Shown here: positions 1 to 5,976 of the stretch, one piece after another
Layout of the letters: the number at the start of each line of letters is the position of its first letter
Numbering within the stretch: the stretch's first letter is position 1
DNA from: Ga0077527 sp032128415
GTDB taxonomy: Bacteria > Pseudomonadota > Gammaproteobacteria > Burkholderiales > SG8-41
DNA length: 15,505 nucleotides
Direction of reading: 5' to 3'
Assembly: GCA_032128415.1 (NCBI GenBank)
Contig: JAQBGW010000174.1
Location: 1 to 15,505, forward strand
The notes under the pieces: model-generated
Databases searched by the model: none
The model's input: the letters and a program-made list of their open reading frames with translations, nothing else
What the model was told of the DNA's origin: nothing
Position numbers and translations under genes: made by a program

Positions 1-179
1 TCAAAACCCAAATCGGCGACGTGGGTGGCGGTCTGGCGGAAAGCGAGATTTCCGGAAATCACCGTGCCGGTATCGACGCTGCGCATCAGGGCAATGCCGG
101 CCAGTGTCATGGCAACCAGAACAATCAGCGCGATAAACAGCACCATGCCGCGTTGGGCTTTGCGCAGGACGATGTTCAT
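1..179 (-). CDS. pilX: PilX-like minor pilin, N-terminal part (cut by left window edge)
   Basis: This is the start of a minor type IV pilin; only the first 59 codons lie in the window and the rest is beyond base 1. The translation begins MNIVLRKAQRG and continues into a hydrophobic helix (MVLFIALIVLVAMTLAGIAL), followed by GTVISGNLAFRQTATH, which matches the PilX N-terminal domain. Prepilin peptidase should cut after G11. The +5 residue of the mature protein is Ile rather than the usual Glu, as is normal for PilX/GspK-type tip pilins. Its ATG overlaps the pilW stop codon in an ATGA arrangement (bases 176-179), so the two are probably translationally coupled. Family knowledge predicts that it acts with PilV, PilW, FimT and PilE in the pilus-tip initiation complex. 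pilY1 often follows in such operons but is not visible here. Confidence 0.85.
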   Translation of the reverse strand, partial: MNIVLRKAQRGMVLFIALIVLVAMTLAGIALMRSVDTGTVISGNLAFRQTATHVADLGF

Positions 180-1276
180 ACGGCCCTCCAGATCATGTTT
201 CGCAACGGAACGATGGTCTCGAATACCCGGTAGCGGTAACAGCGGTCTTCGCTGGTGACCGTAGCGACATCAATTTTTGTGAATGCGCCGCCGAACCATG
301 TTGGCGCGTTGGCAGTGGTCGTTGCGTCGCAGTTGGCAACGCCGCCTGCGGGTTTTTCATAGACGCCGATGCGGGCGAGCAGGGCGACGCGCACCGACAG
401 CACCTGTTGCCATTCTGCCGCGCTCGTCGGCGTCGTGTTTCGGTATTCGTCGACAATGCCGTCGTTGGCGGTACCGCCGCCGGCGCCGTTGTCCTTGCCG
501 TATTGCGCGCGGAGATCGACGATGCCGTCGACGACATCGAGAGGCGTGGCGCCTGCTACCTGCAACAGTGCGTCGGTGACCCGCAGCTTGTTGTTGTTGA
601 TGGAATAGGTGCGGATGACCGGATTGCCGAGATTCAGGAGCTGATCGCCGGGTGCATAGGTGCCGGGAAACGAACCCCAGGCCGGCGGGTTATAGGGCCC
701 ACTGGCGCCCGGGTTGAGTTGCAGTTTCTGTGGTCCGGCCTGGACCTGGGTAATCTGGCCCAACGTGCAGACCGTGGGTGATGAATTGTTGACCAGCAGT
801 ATAAGATCGCCGGCTTTGAAGCCGGCAGTGCCGTCCACGGAGACTTCAGACGATGCGGCCACGAAACTGGAAATGCTCGTCGGCAACAGTCTTTCGTCAC
901 CGGTCGCGAACATGATCGTGATCAGATCGGGGTCGGTGCCGTTGGTGGTAATGGTGATAGGCGCCAGCGTCAGCGTCGGCAACGTCGAACCCGGAGTAAT
1001 GCTGGCCGAATATTGCGGATCATAGTACCAGTCAATGGTGCCGCAACCCAGCGCCTTCGAACTGGCGATGCCGTAACCCGACATGCGGGCGTCGCGTTCG
1101 ATCTGATAGAGACCCAGCAGCCCGTTGGTTTGCGCGCCGCCTTCGCCGACGGTGGAACGGTTGAAGCGGTCACTGGTGATATAGGCCTGGGTCATGGCCA
1201 GTATTCCGACGAGGCCGATGACCACGGCGACCATGAGTTCTACCAGACTGAATCCATATTGTTGGCGTATGCGCAT
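176..1276 (-). CDS. pilW: PilW minor type IV pilin
   Basis: A 366-residue minor pilin. The N-terminus MRIRQQYG is followed by FSLVELMVAVVIGLVGI: prepilin cleavage is expected after G8 and the mature +5 residue is Glu13, the residue that orders pilin assembly. The long C-terminal region ends with a PilW-typical YRYRVFETIVPLRN stretch. The reading frame also allows a TTG start two codons earlier, but the ATG at 1276 is preferred; it gives a leader of normal length. The gap to the pilV stop is 9 bp and the 3' end overlaps pilX by 4 bp. By family knowledge PilW is inserted in the inner membrane by its N-terminal helix and is part of the minor-pilin tip complex that primes pilus assembly. Confidence 0.9.
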   Translation of the reverse strand: MRIRQQYGFSLVELMVAVVIGLVGILAMTQAYITSDRFNRSTVGEGGAQTNGLLGLYQIERDARMSGYGIASSKALGCGTIDWYYDPQYSASITPGSTLPTLTLAPITITTNGTDPDLITIMFATGDERLLPTSISSFVAASSEVSVDGTAGFKAGDLILLVNNSSPTVCTLGQITQVQAGPQKLQLNPGASGPYNPPAWGSFPGTYAPGDQLLNLGNPVIRTYSINNNKLRVTDALLQVAGATPLDVVDGIVDLRAQYGKDNGAGGGTANDGIVDEYRNTTPTSAAEWQQVLSVRVALLARIGVYEKPAGGVANCDATTTANAPTWFGGAFTKIDVATVTSEDRCYRYRVFETIVPLRNMIWRAV

Positions 1277-1285
1277 GTTCAATTC

Positions 1286-1705
1286 TCAATCCGGATTATT
1301 GATTTGTGCCACGACGCTTTGGCGGCTGACGGTGGGGTCGCCGGGGCGCTGCCACATGACGGTGACGGTAGCCTTTTGCCCTGCATTGGCGATGCTGGGG
1401 GCGTTCGCTCCCACAGCATTGGGCAGCAGATTCTGCACTTGCGAAACCCAGGCGGTGAGTTGAGCCGTGCCGCCGCCGGAGGTATCGTAAGCAGCGAGAT
1501 TGGGGCGATCCACCCACATGGCGCCGATGATCTGATTGGCAAGAAAACTCGCTTCCGACCTGTACTTGGCGTCGATGGTGTACTGCATGGCAACCGCCTG
1601 CATGCCGATCAGCGCGAGTATGCCGAGCATGAAAATCAGCAGGCCGACCAATGCTTCGATCAGCAAGACGCCCTGTTGTTTGGATCGTTGGAGTATGGTG
1701 TTCAC
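1286..1705 (-). CDS. pilV: PilV minor type IV pilin
   Basis: A 139-residue minor pilin. It starts MNTILQRSKQQG followed by VLLIEALVGLLIFMLGILAL, giving prepilin cleavage after G12 and Glu17 at mature position +5. The section after the helix (MQAVAMQYTIDAKYRSEASFLANQIIGAMW) is typical of PilV, in which an S/A-x-A-x-x-LA-x-x-II pattern recurs. The start codon is GTG at 1705, preceded by a run of G residues that could serve as the ribosome-binding site. It lies 20 bp after fimT and 9 bp before pilW. Role by family: minor pilin of the type IV pilus tip, helping pilus initiation and display. Confidence 0.9.
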   Translation of the reverse strand: MNTILQRSKQQGVLLIEALVGLLIFMLGILALIGMQAVAMQYTIDAKYRSEASFLANQIIGAMWVDRPNLAAYDTSGGGTAQLTAWVSQVQNLLPNAVGANAPSIANAGQKATVTVMWQRPGDPTVSRQSVVAQINNPD

Positions 1706-1725
1706 AGTAAGCCCCCGGGATTCAA

Positions 1726-2319
1726 CTAGCTGCAGAAGCGCGGATCAGTGGCCGCGGTAACCTTGGGATCGCACATTTTGGCCTGTCCGCCGGCGGAAAT
1801 CAGGATGCGCAGGCAGCGTGCGGTACCGTTGGCATCGACGTGTTCGCAGATGGCTGTTGTATGGGCGAAATCCATTTGCGTGATGCCGGTGCCGACGATG
1901 CGTCCGAGGCCGTTGAACACTGCCGATGATGCTCCGATGGCGGTTACGGAGACGTTACGTGCGCCTTCATCGCCGGACAGTTTCTGCACGATGCGCGGAT
2001 CGACTGTGTCCGAGGGCGCGATGTTGCATTTTCCGGTAGGGTCATCAAGGCTGACTACCCAGTTTTTGCCGGCAGTGCTTGGTGCGCAAGCACTGGTCAG
2101 GTCGGTGACCAGCTGGAAGCGAACGCTGGCGTTGCGCCGGACGGCGTCGGCCTTGGCCAGATTGAAGCCCTGCAGCGCGTTTTCTGCGGCATTCTTGATC
2201 TGTGCATTGTTGATGAATGACGTGAATGACGGGATGCCCAAGCCCAGCAGCACCCCGAACAATGCCAGCGTGACCACCAGCTCGATGATGGTGAAGCCGC
2301 GCTGCAGGTGCATCAGCAT
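1726..2319 (-). CDS. fimT: FimT/GspH-family pseudopilin (FimU-like)
   Basis: A 197-residue pseudopilin. From the chosen ATG the protein reads MLMHLQRG then FTIIELVVTLALFGVLLGLG; cleavage follows G8 and Glu13 is the mature +5 residue. The region IPSFTSFINNAQIKNAAENALQGFNLAKADAVRRN is the GspH/FimT signature, in which the helix leads into a stretch ending AxxRN. Two cysteines near the C-terminus could form a disulfide. The frame is open further upstream, inside the pilE gene, but an AAGG sits 6 bp before the ATG at 2319, which overlaps the pilE stop; an ATG at 2313 is also possible. The 7-bp overlap with pilE suggests translational coupling. Role: minor pilin of the tip complex. Symbol could equally be gspH or fimU. 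Confidence 0.85.
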   Translation of the reverse strand: MLMHLQRGFTIIELVVTLALFGVLLGLGIPSFTSFINNAQIKNAAENALQGFNLAKADAVRRNASVRFQLVTDLTSACAPSTAGKNWVVSLDDPTGKCNIAPSDTVDPRIVQKLSGDEGARNVSVTAIGASSAVFNGLGRIVGTGITQMDFAHTTAICEHVDANGTARCLRILISAGGQAKMCDPKVTAATDPRFCS

Positions 2320-2726
2320 GTAGCGCCTTGCTTGGTAACCCAGCACGTAGTGGAGTCGGTCCAGCCGGAGGCAGTGAATGTCGATGCCCGGACATTGGAT
2401 TCATTGATGGTGTAGGAAAAGCCGCCCATGCCCGCGCTGGCAACTCCGGTTGCCGTGCAGGTGAATGTATTTGCGGTAGGGGTTACGCAGGCGAACGTAA
2501 AATGTGTTGCGTTGGGGACGGTGGTGTTCATGCCGACATAAGTCCGGTTGTCGGAGAAGAATTTTTCGGCGCGCAACCGCAGTTCCGACAAACCCCCCGT
2601 GGCTTCTGAAATCTTGCCGCGGGTGATGTAGTGCGAATACTGCGGCACCGCAATCGCGGCCAGGATGCCGATGATGGCAATGACAATCAGCACTTCAATC
2701 AACGTGAAACCGTTTTTGCGTTGCAT
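2313..2726 (-). CDS. pilE: Type IV pilin, PilE-like minor pilin
   Basis: A 137-residue type IV pilin, first gene of the minor pilin operon. The leader MQRKNG is followed by FTLIEVLIVIAIIGILAAIAVPQY, a textbook class IVa prepilin N-terminus with cleavage after G6 and Glu11 at +5. Four cysteines (80, 90, 128, 137) could make two disulfides; the last pair brackets a C-terminal D-region of normal pilin layout. The frame extends upstream to a TTG, but the AGGAG at 2732-2736, 5 nt before the ATG at 2726, fixes the start. It could act as the major pilin, but its position next to fimT-pilV-pilW-pilX and its short length favour the minor pilin PilE. No sigma54-type promoter was recognised upstream. 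Confidence 0.88.
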   Translation of the reverse strand: MQRKNGFTLIEVLIVIAIIGILAAIAVPQYSHYITRGKISEATGGLSELRLRAEKFFSDNRTYVGMNTTVPNATHFTFACVTPTANTFTCTATGVASAGMGGFSYTINESNVRASTFTASGWTDSTTCWVTKQGATC

Positions 2727-2731
2727 GACAA

Positions 2732-2736
2732 CTCCT
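2732..2736 (-). promoter_or_regulatory. Ribosome-binding site of pilE
   Basis: The minus strand reads AGGAG, 5 nt upstream of the ATG at 2726. It lies inside the longer open frame that would begin at a TTG, so it decides in favour of the internal ATG and a six-residue prepilin leader. Confidence 0.8.
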
Positions 2737-2900
2737 TTTGGCAAGAGAAGGTTAGGGCTGATTCTACGCCGCCGCCATACCCTCCCGATGAGTGGTTATT
2801 CGCTGGTCATGAACGGCCGATTAAGCCGCGGATTTGTGAAAAATGACACGAAAATGCCGTGGCTAGGGGACGCCGCTGGCGGATTGCCCGCCGGCGACGG

Positions 2901-2916
2901 ATTCGAATCATCGAAT
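2901..2916. promoter_or_regulatory. Palindrome upstream of the Fur-family gene (possible operator)
   Basis: A perfect inverted repeat with 6-bp arms, ATTCGA and TCGAAT, around a 4-bp centre (ATCA). It directly abuts the predicted -35 box of the Fur-superfamily gene. The position suits an operator, either for autoregulation or for another regulator. It does not obviously match the Fur box or the Irr box as I remember them, so the regulator is unknown. Confidence 0.35.
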
Positions 2917-2945
2917 TAGACAAAGTCCAATCATTGAACTAGAAT
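2917..2945 (+). promoter_or_regulatory. Sigma70-type promoter of the Fur-family gene
   Basis: The -35 box is TAGACA (5 of 6 to TTGACA, 2917-2922), the spacer is 17 bp, and the -10 box is TAGAAT (5 of 6 to TATAAT, 2940-2945). The start codon begins only 8 bp after the -10 box, so the predicted transcription start falls within a base or two of the ATG and no Shine-Dalgarno sequence is possible. A 7-bp inverted repeat, TCATTGA (2931-2937) and TCAATGA (2951-2957), brackets the -10 box and reaches over the ATG, a position where a bound repressor would block transcription. Confidence 0.6.
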
Positions 2946-2953
2946 AAATCTCA

Positions 2954-3385
2954 ATGAAAGCAATCTCTTACGATCGTCCGGTGCTGGCAGCGCTGTTTCG
3001 CAAGCACCAGATTGCCCCCACCCACCAGCGGTTGGAGATTGCCTACGCCTTATTCAGCCGGGGCAGGCATCTGTCGGCTGACCAGATTCTGGCGTACGTC
3101 AACGAGCGCCACGCCGTGACCTCCAAAGCCACGGTCTATAACACCCTTAAGCTGTTTCGCGACCGCGGCCTGATCCGCGAGGTGATTGTGGATCCCAAGC
3201 GGGTGTTTTATGACCCGAACACAGCGCCGCACCAGCATTTGTACCGTGTCGATACCGGCGAGATTACCGACATCGCCACCGACACGCTCACAGTGACCGG
3301 TCTCCCGGAACTCCCCCCGGGGATGGTGACCGAGGGTGTGGATATCATTGTGCGGGTGCGCGCCGGCGGCGACCGGGTGCGCTAG
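2954..3385 (+). CDS. Fur-superfamily transcriptional regulator, Irr/PerR-like, cysteine-free
   Basis: A 143-residue DNA-binding regulator of the Fur family. Residues 21-75 form the winged helix, with APTHQRLEIAYALF and SKATVYNTLKLFRDRGLI, the recognition-helix signature. The dimerisation domain carries H39, D87, H93, H95 and D106, which line up one for one (offset +2) with the regulatory metal ligands of B. subtilis PerR (H37, D85, H91, H93, D104). There is no cysteine at all, so the structural Cys4 zinc site is absent. The C-terminal pattern LPELPPGMVTEGVDIIVRVR resembles Irr, the haem/iron regulator of alphaproteobacteria, more than Fur. A metal- or peroxide-responsive repressor is therefore likely, but the signal is not known. 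It is transcribed divergently from pilE. The predicted promoter lies so close to the ATG that translation may be leaderless, and inverted repeats suggest autoregulation. Confidence 0.85.
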   Translation: MKAISYDRPVLAALFRKHQIAPTHQRLEIAYALFSRGRHLSADQILAYVNERHAVTSKATVYNTLKLFRDRGLIREVIVDPKRVFYDPNTAPHQHLYRVDTGEITDIATDTLTVTGLPELPPGMVTEGVDIIVRVRAGGDRVR

Positions 3386-3439
3386 AATACGGCCCTTTTC
3401 CGCGCTTTTCTCCCCGCAGCTGTTGTGAAGAGTGTCCAA

Positions 3440-3534
3440 AAAATGAGCGGAGCCGCCGTTCATGGCTCGACAGGCTCACCACGAACGGTTCTCAACATGA
3501 CCGTTCGCCCTGAGCTTGTCGAAGGGTGAGTAGT
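3440..3534. repeat. 95-bp stem-loop repeat, copy 1 of 2
   Basis: First unit of a direct tandem duplication (offset 96 bp). Within the unit two 24-nt arms, 3465-3488 and 3501-3524, form an imperfect inverted repeat with 18 of 24 matches and a 12-nt loop. The right arm contains GCCCTGAGCTTGTCGAAGG, a sequence I recognise as a common intergenic repeat in environmental proteobacteria. It is non-coding and lies between the Fur-family gene and tRNA-Thr. Confidence 0.9.
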
Positions 3535-3535
3535 T

Positions 3536-3630
3536 AAAATGAGCGGAGCCGCCGTTCATGGTTCGACAGGCTCACCACGAACGGTTCTCAACATGACCGT
3601 TCGCCCTGAGCTTGTCGAAGGGTGAGTAGT
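3536..3630. repeat. 95-bp stem-loop repeat, copy 2 of 2
   Basis: Second unit of the tandem duplication, identical to copy 1 except for C3466 to T3562. That change adds a base pair to the internal stem (19 of 24 arm positions pair). The near identity points to a recent duplication. The unit ends 35 bp before the tRNA gene. Confidence 0.9.
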
Positions 3631-3665
3631 CATTTTGTTAGACGCTCCAGGCATTTGATGTAATC

Positions 3666-3741
3666 GCCGGTGTAGCTCAGTTGGTAGAGCAGCGCATTCG
3701 TAATGCGAAGGTCGTAGGTTCGACTCCTATCTCCGGCACCA
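3666..3741 (+). tRNA. tRNA-Thr (anticodon CGT)
   Basis: A 76-nt cloverleaf with the CCA end encoded. The acceptor arm GCCGGTG pairs with CTCCGGC apart from one U-U opposition at the sixth pair; the D arm is GCTC...GAGC, the anticodon loop TTCGTAA holds CGT, and the T arm contains GGTTCGACTCC. It closely resembles E. coli thrW. It reads threonine ACG codons. No terminator hairpin was seen in the 91 bp that follow. Confidence 0.97.
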
Positions 3742-3832
3742 TTTCCTGATTTCCTGATTAGGCGATGGTCGGGCCACCGTTTGGTATGCCAGACGCCCCG
3801 AGAAAATGTAACCCGTTGTTTTATTTGATATT

Positions 3833-4606
3833 TTATAAAACGCCGGAAATGCCGCCATCAAGATTGATGCTGGTGCCGGTGACATAGCTCGCGGCACCTG
3901 AGGCAAGAAAAGCAATCACGTTGGCGACTTCCTGCGCTTCGCCGGCACGCTTCAGCGGGATTTCCTTGCTGAGCGTGGCGTAGTAATCCTCGGCTTTGAG
4001 GCCTTCATTCTTGATGCGCCGTTCGTGCTGGCCGGATTTGATTTTGCCGATGCAGATGGTGTTGACGAGGATGTTGTCCGCAGCGAATTCTTTGGACAAT
4101 GCTTTGGTAATGGCCAGGCCCGCCGCGCGCGAGACCGACGTCGGGTAGGAGCCCGCGCCCGGCTGCTTGGCGCTGGAAATGGTGATGTTGATGATGCGTC
4201 CGCCGCCACGTTTTTTCATGTGCGGAATCACCAGCCGGGAACAGCGTACGGCGCCAAAGACTTTCAGTTCCAGGTCCGCTGCCCACTCGTCATCCGTGAG
4301 ATCAAGAAAGTTGCCGCGTTTGGAGGTGCCGGCATTGTTGAGCAAGATGTCCACGCCGCCGAAGCGCTTGACGACCTCGTTGATGAAACGTTCGCAGTCG
4401 GCGGCCTTACTCATGTCGGCGGATATCGCAAGCACTTCGCCGCCGGCTTTGGTGATTTCGGCGGCTACCGCATCAAGCAGCGGCTGGCGCCGCGCACAGA
4501 TCGCGACTTTCGCCCCCTCACGGGCCAGCGTCAGCGCAGTGGCTTTGCCTATCCCTTCGGTGCCGCCGGTGACGACAGCAATTTTGCCCTTGAGTCCCAG
4601 ATCCAT
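3833..4606 (-). CDS. Atypical short-chain dehydrogenase/reductase (SDR) lacking the YxxxK motif
   Basis: A 257-residue classical-length SDR. The Rossmann fold is clear: TGGTEGIG at 13-20 (NAD(P) binding), a basic ARR at 38-40 that could favour NADPH, D64 in the ISADM adenine-ring segment, NNAG at 90-93 and a C-terminal YVTGTSINLDGG. The Ser of the active site is present in ITISSAK (141-146), but the usual Tyr-x-x-x-Lys is replaced: the Lys position is R160 and the Tyr position is T156, with the only nearby Tyr at 154. The Asn of the catalytic tetrad also appears to be Lys (LELK, 112-115). I remember similar SDRs with PTxVSRAAG in other bacteria, so this is probably a conserved subfamily, not decay. 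The substrate is unknown and oxidoreductase activity cannot be assumed. A GGGG at 4614-4617 lies 7 nt before the ATG. Confidence 0.85.
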   Translation of the reverse strand: MDLGLKGKIAVVTGGTEGIGKATALTLAREGAKVAICARRQPLLDAVAAEITKAGGEVLAISADMSKAADCERFINEVVKRFGGVDILLNNAGTSKRGNFLDLTDDEWAADLELKVFGAVRCSRLVIPHMKKRGGGRIINITISSAKQPGAGSYPTSVSRAAGLAITKALSKEFAADNILVNTICIGKIKSGQHERRIKNEGLKAEDYYATLSKEIPLKRAGEAQEVANVIAFLASGAASYVTGTSINLDGGISGVL

Positions 4607-4683
4607 GATTCTGCCCCTTTAGTTTGTGCAAAAGAAACAATGAACAAGAGGGCTGCGCCCCTTTGTATATTCCCCGTTTCAGA

Positions 4684-4722
4684 GGAAGCGCTGATTAACT
4701 ACAGCACTTGATCAGCGCTTCC
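4684..4722. repeat. Perfect 12-bp inverted repeat (hairpin) between divergent genes
   Basis: Arms GGAAGCGCTGAT (4684-4695) and ATCAGCGCTTCC (4711-4722) are exact complements around a 15-nt loop. It lies between the divergent SDR and HtrA-like genes, so a role as terminator of a coding transcript is unlikely. It may be an intergenic repeat element or a regulator-binding site. No T-tract follows on either strand. Confidence 0.6.
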
Positions 4723-4747
4723 AAAAGAAAGGGATTGTAGCCGCATT

Positions 4748-4766
4748 ACGCAAAGCCCTTTTGCGT
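4748..4766. promoter_or_regulatory. Short palindrome upstream of the HtrA-like gene
   Basis: Perfect 7-bp arms, ACGCAAA and TTTGCGT, with a 5-nt centre. It sits about 80 bp before the start codon of the HtrA-like gene, where an operator or an upstream activator site would be plausible. No convincing promoter boxes were found around it. Confidence 0.25.
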
Positions 4767-4831
4767 GCCGCCCAATCGTCGTAGGATGGACGGACAGTGG
4801 CCGATGTTGCGCAAATCATGTGGCATGAAGC

Positions 4832-4837
4832 GGGAGG
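4832..4837 (+). promoter_or_regulatory. Ribosome-binding site of the HtrA-like gene
   Basis: GGGAGG, 7 nt before the ATG at 4845. The frame is open upstream to a GTG at 4797, but this site, together with the signal peptide beginning right after the ATG, fixes the start. Confidence 0.8.
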
Positions 4838-4844
4838 TTTTTTG

Positions 4845-5867
4845 ATGAACAAAATCAGTACTGTGATGCGCAGAGCCGCGATTCGCGCCGGTCGTGCGGC
4901 CTTGTTGGCGTTAACGCTGTTTGCCGGTGGGGCAGCCGTGGGGCACGGAGCTGCAGCCGCCGACCGCGCATTGACCGTTGATCAGTTCTCGGTGGTCAAG
5001 ATCAGTGTAAAAACCGTGCCTGATGCGCGCAGCGCCCGCTCGCTCGGGCCGCAGCGCGAAGGCACCGGCGTGGTCATCGATTCCAGCGGGCTGGTGTTGA
5101 CCATCGGCTATCTGGTGACTGAGGCCGATACCGTCGAGTTGGCTACTGCCGATGGCCGCAAGTTTCCAGCCAATGTGGTCGGCTATGACAGCGTGACCGG
5201 ATTGGGTCTGGTGAAATCACTGAAGCCGTTGCCGATCAAGCCGGTGGATTTCGGCGAATCTTCGGATGCCAGTTTGCGCGACCTCGTGCTGATCGTCGGT
5301 TTCGATGGCGTGGCGCCGGCTTACATCGTATCCAAGCGTCCGTTTGTCGGTTATTGGGAATACCTGCTCACCGAAGCGATCTATACCGCGCCAGCGACAG
5401 TGAACTGGCAGGGCGCGGCGCTGCTCTCCCGCGAAGGCAAACTGCTGGGCATCGGTTCGCTGGCCGTAGGTGATGCGATCGGTCGCGGCGGTGTGCCGGG
5501 TAACATGTTTGTGCCTATCGATACATTGAAACCGGTGTTGGGTGACATCATTGCCAACGGGCGTGCCACGACCAAGCCGCGGCCCTGGTTGGGCATCACT
5601 TCACAGGAAATTCAGGGTAAGGTCATCGTCACCCGCGTATCAGCCGAAGGCCCGGCCGATGATGCCGGCCTGCAGGCAGGTGACATCATCGTCGGTTTCG
5701 GTGGGCAACTGCTGAGCGGGCAGGCTGATTTTTATACGCGGTTATGGAAAAGCGGCGAAGCGGGTGTCGAAGTCACGCTGGATGTGTTGAAGGGCAACAA
5801 GGTCGAACCGGTCAAGGTCAAGTCCATGGCCCGCGAGCGGCACTTTCGCTCCAAGCCGGTGTATTGA
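4845..5867 (+). CDS. Exported HtrA/Deg-like PDZ protein, predicted pseudoprotease
   Basis: A 340-residue protein of the S1C (HtrA/DegP/DegS) family. Residues 1-39 form a signal peptide (basic RRAAIRAGR, hydrophobic ALLALTLFAGGAA, cleavage near AAA-A/D40), so it is periplasmic or membrane tethered. Residues about 45-235 have the trypsin-like beta-barrel motifs (GTGVVIDSSGLVLT; GKLLGIGS; NMFVPIDTLKPVL). Residues about 247-330 are one PDZ domain (RPWLGI ... GPADDAGLQAGDIIVGFGG). By alignment by eye, all three catalytic residues are replaced: the His of TNxHV is Y89, the Asp of TDLA is G119 and the Ser of GNSGG is Q189. It is therefore unlikely to cleave peptides and may act as a chaperone, scaffold or sensor. 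It is divergent from the SDR gene and convergent with the acyl-CoA dehydrogenase gene. Confidence 0.88.
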   Translation: MNKISTVMRRAAIRAGRAALLALTLFAGGAAVGHGAAAADRALTVDQFSVVKISVKTVPDARSARSLGPQREGTGVVIDSSGLVLTIGYLVTEADTVELATADGRKFPANVVGYDSVTGLGLVKSLKPLPIKPVDFGESSDASLRDLVLIVGFDGVAPAYIVSKRPFVGYWEYLLTEAIYTAPATVNWQGAALLSREGKLLGIGSLAVGDAIGRGGVPGNMFVPIDTLKPVLGDIIANGRATTKPRPWLGITSQEIQGKVIVTRVSAEGPADDAGLQAGDIIVGFGGQLLSGQADFYTRLWKSGEAGVEVTLDVLKGNKVEPVKVKSMARERHFRSKPVY

Positions 5868-5872
5868 GGTCA

Positions 5873-5964
5873 GTGCAGAATGCAAAGTGCAAAGTGTAAA
5901 GTGGGGAAATAACCGGGGCATTGTGCAGTAACGGGTTTTCAGTTTTGCACTTTGCGTTCTGCAC
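5873..5964. repeat. Long inverted repeat between convergent genes
   Basis: The arms 5873-5893 and 5944-5964 are complementary over 21 bp with one mismatch, around a 50-nt loop. Each arm contains shorter reiterations of the unit TGCAAAG, which recur in direct order on the left and as their complement on the right. It fills the whole gap between the HtrA-like gene and the convergent acyl-CoA dehydrogenase gene, so it may work as a bidirectional transcription stop or be a decayed intergenic repeat. There is no clear T-tract. Confidence 0.7.
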
Positions 5965-5976
5965 TTTGCACTGGCT

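Noticed and set aside
3383..3388. TGCGCTAGAAT motif shared at 3378-3388 and 9484-9494 as strong promoters
   Set aside because: Both have a good -10 match, TAGAAT, but neither has a recognisable -35 at 16-18 bp, and the first overlaps the stop codon of the Fur-family gene. Kept only as a weak possibility for the flavin reductase-like gene.
3440..3630. Tandem repeats as a CRISPR array
   Set aside because: There are only two units, they are 95 bp long and directly adjacent with no spacers, and no cas gene is nearby. They are stem-loop repeats.
3635..3664. Possible promoter TTGTTA - 18 bp - TGTAAT in front of tRNA-Thr
   Set aside because: The -10 box would end one base before the mature tRNA, so transcription would begin inside the tRNA itself.
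4797..4844. GTG start for the HtrA-like gene
   Set aside because: It would bury the signal peptide behind 16 residues and ignores the GGGAGG site before the ATG at 4845.
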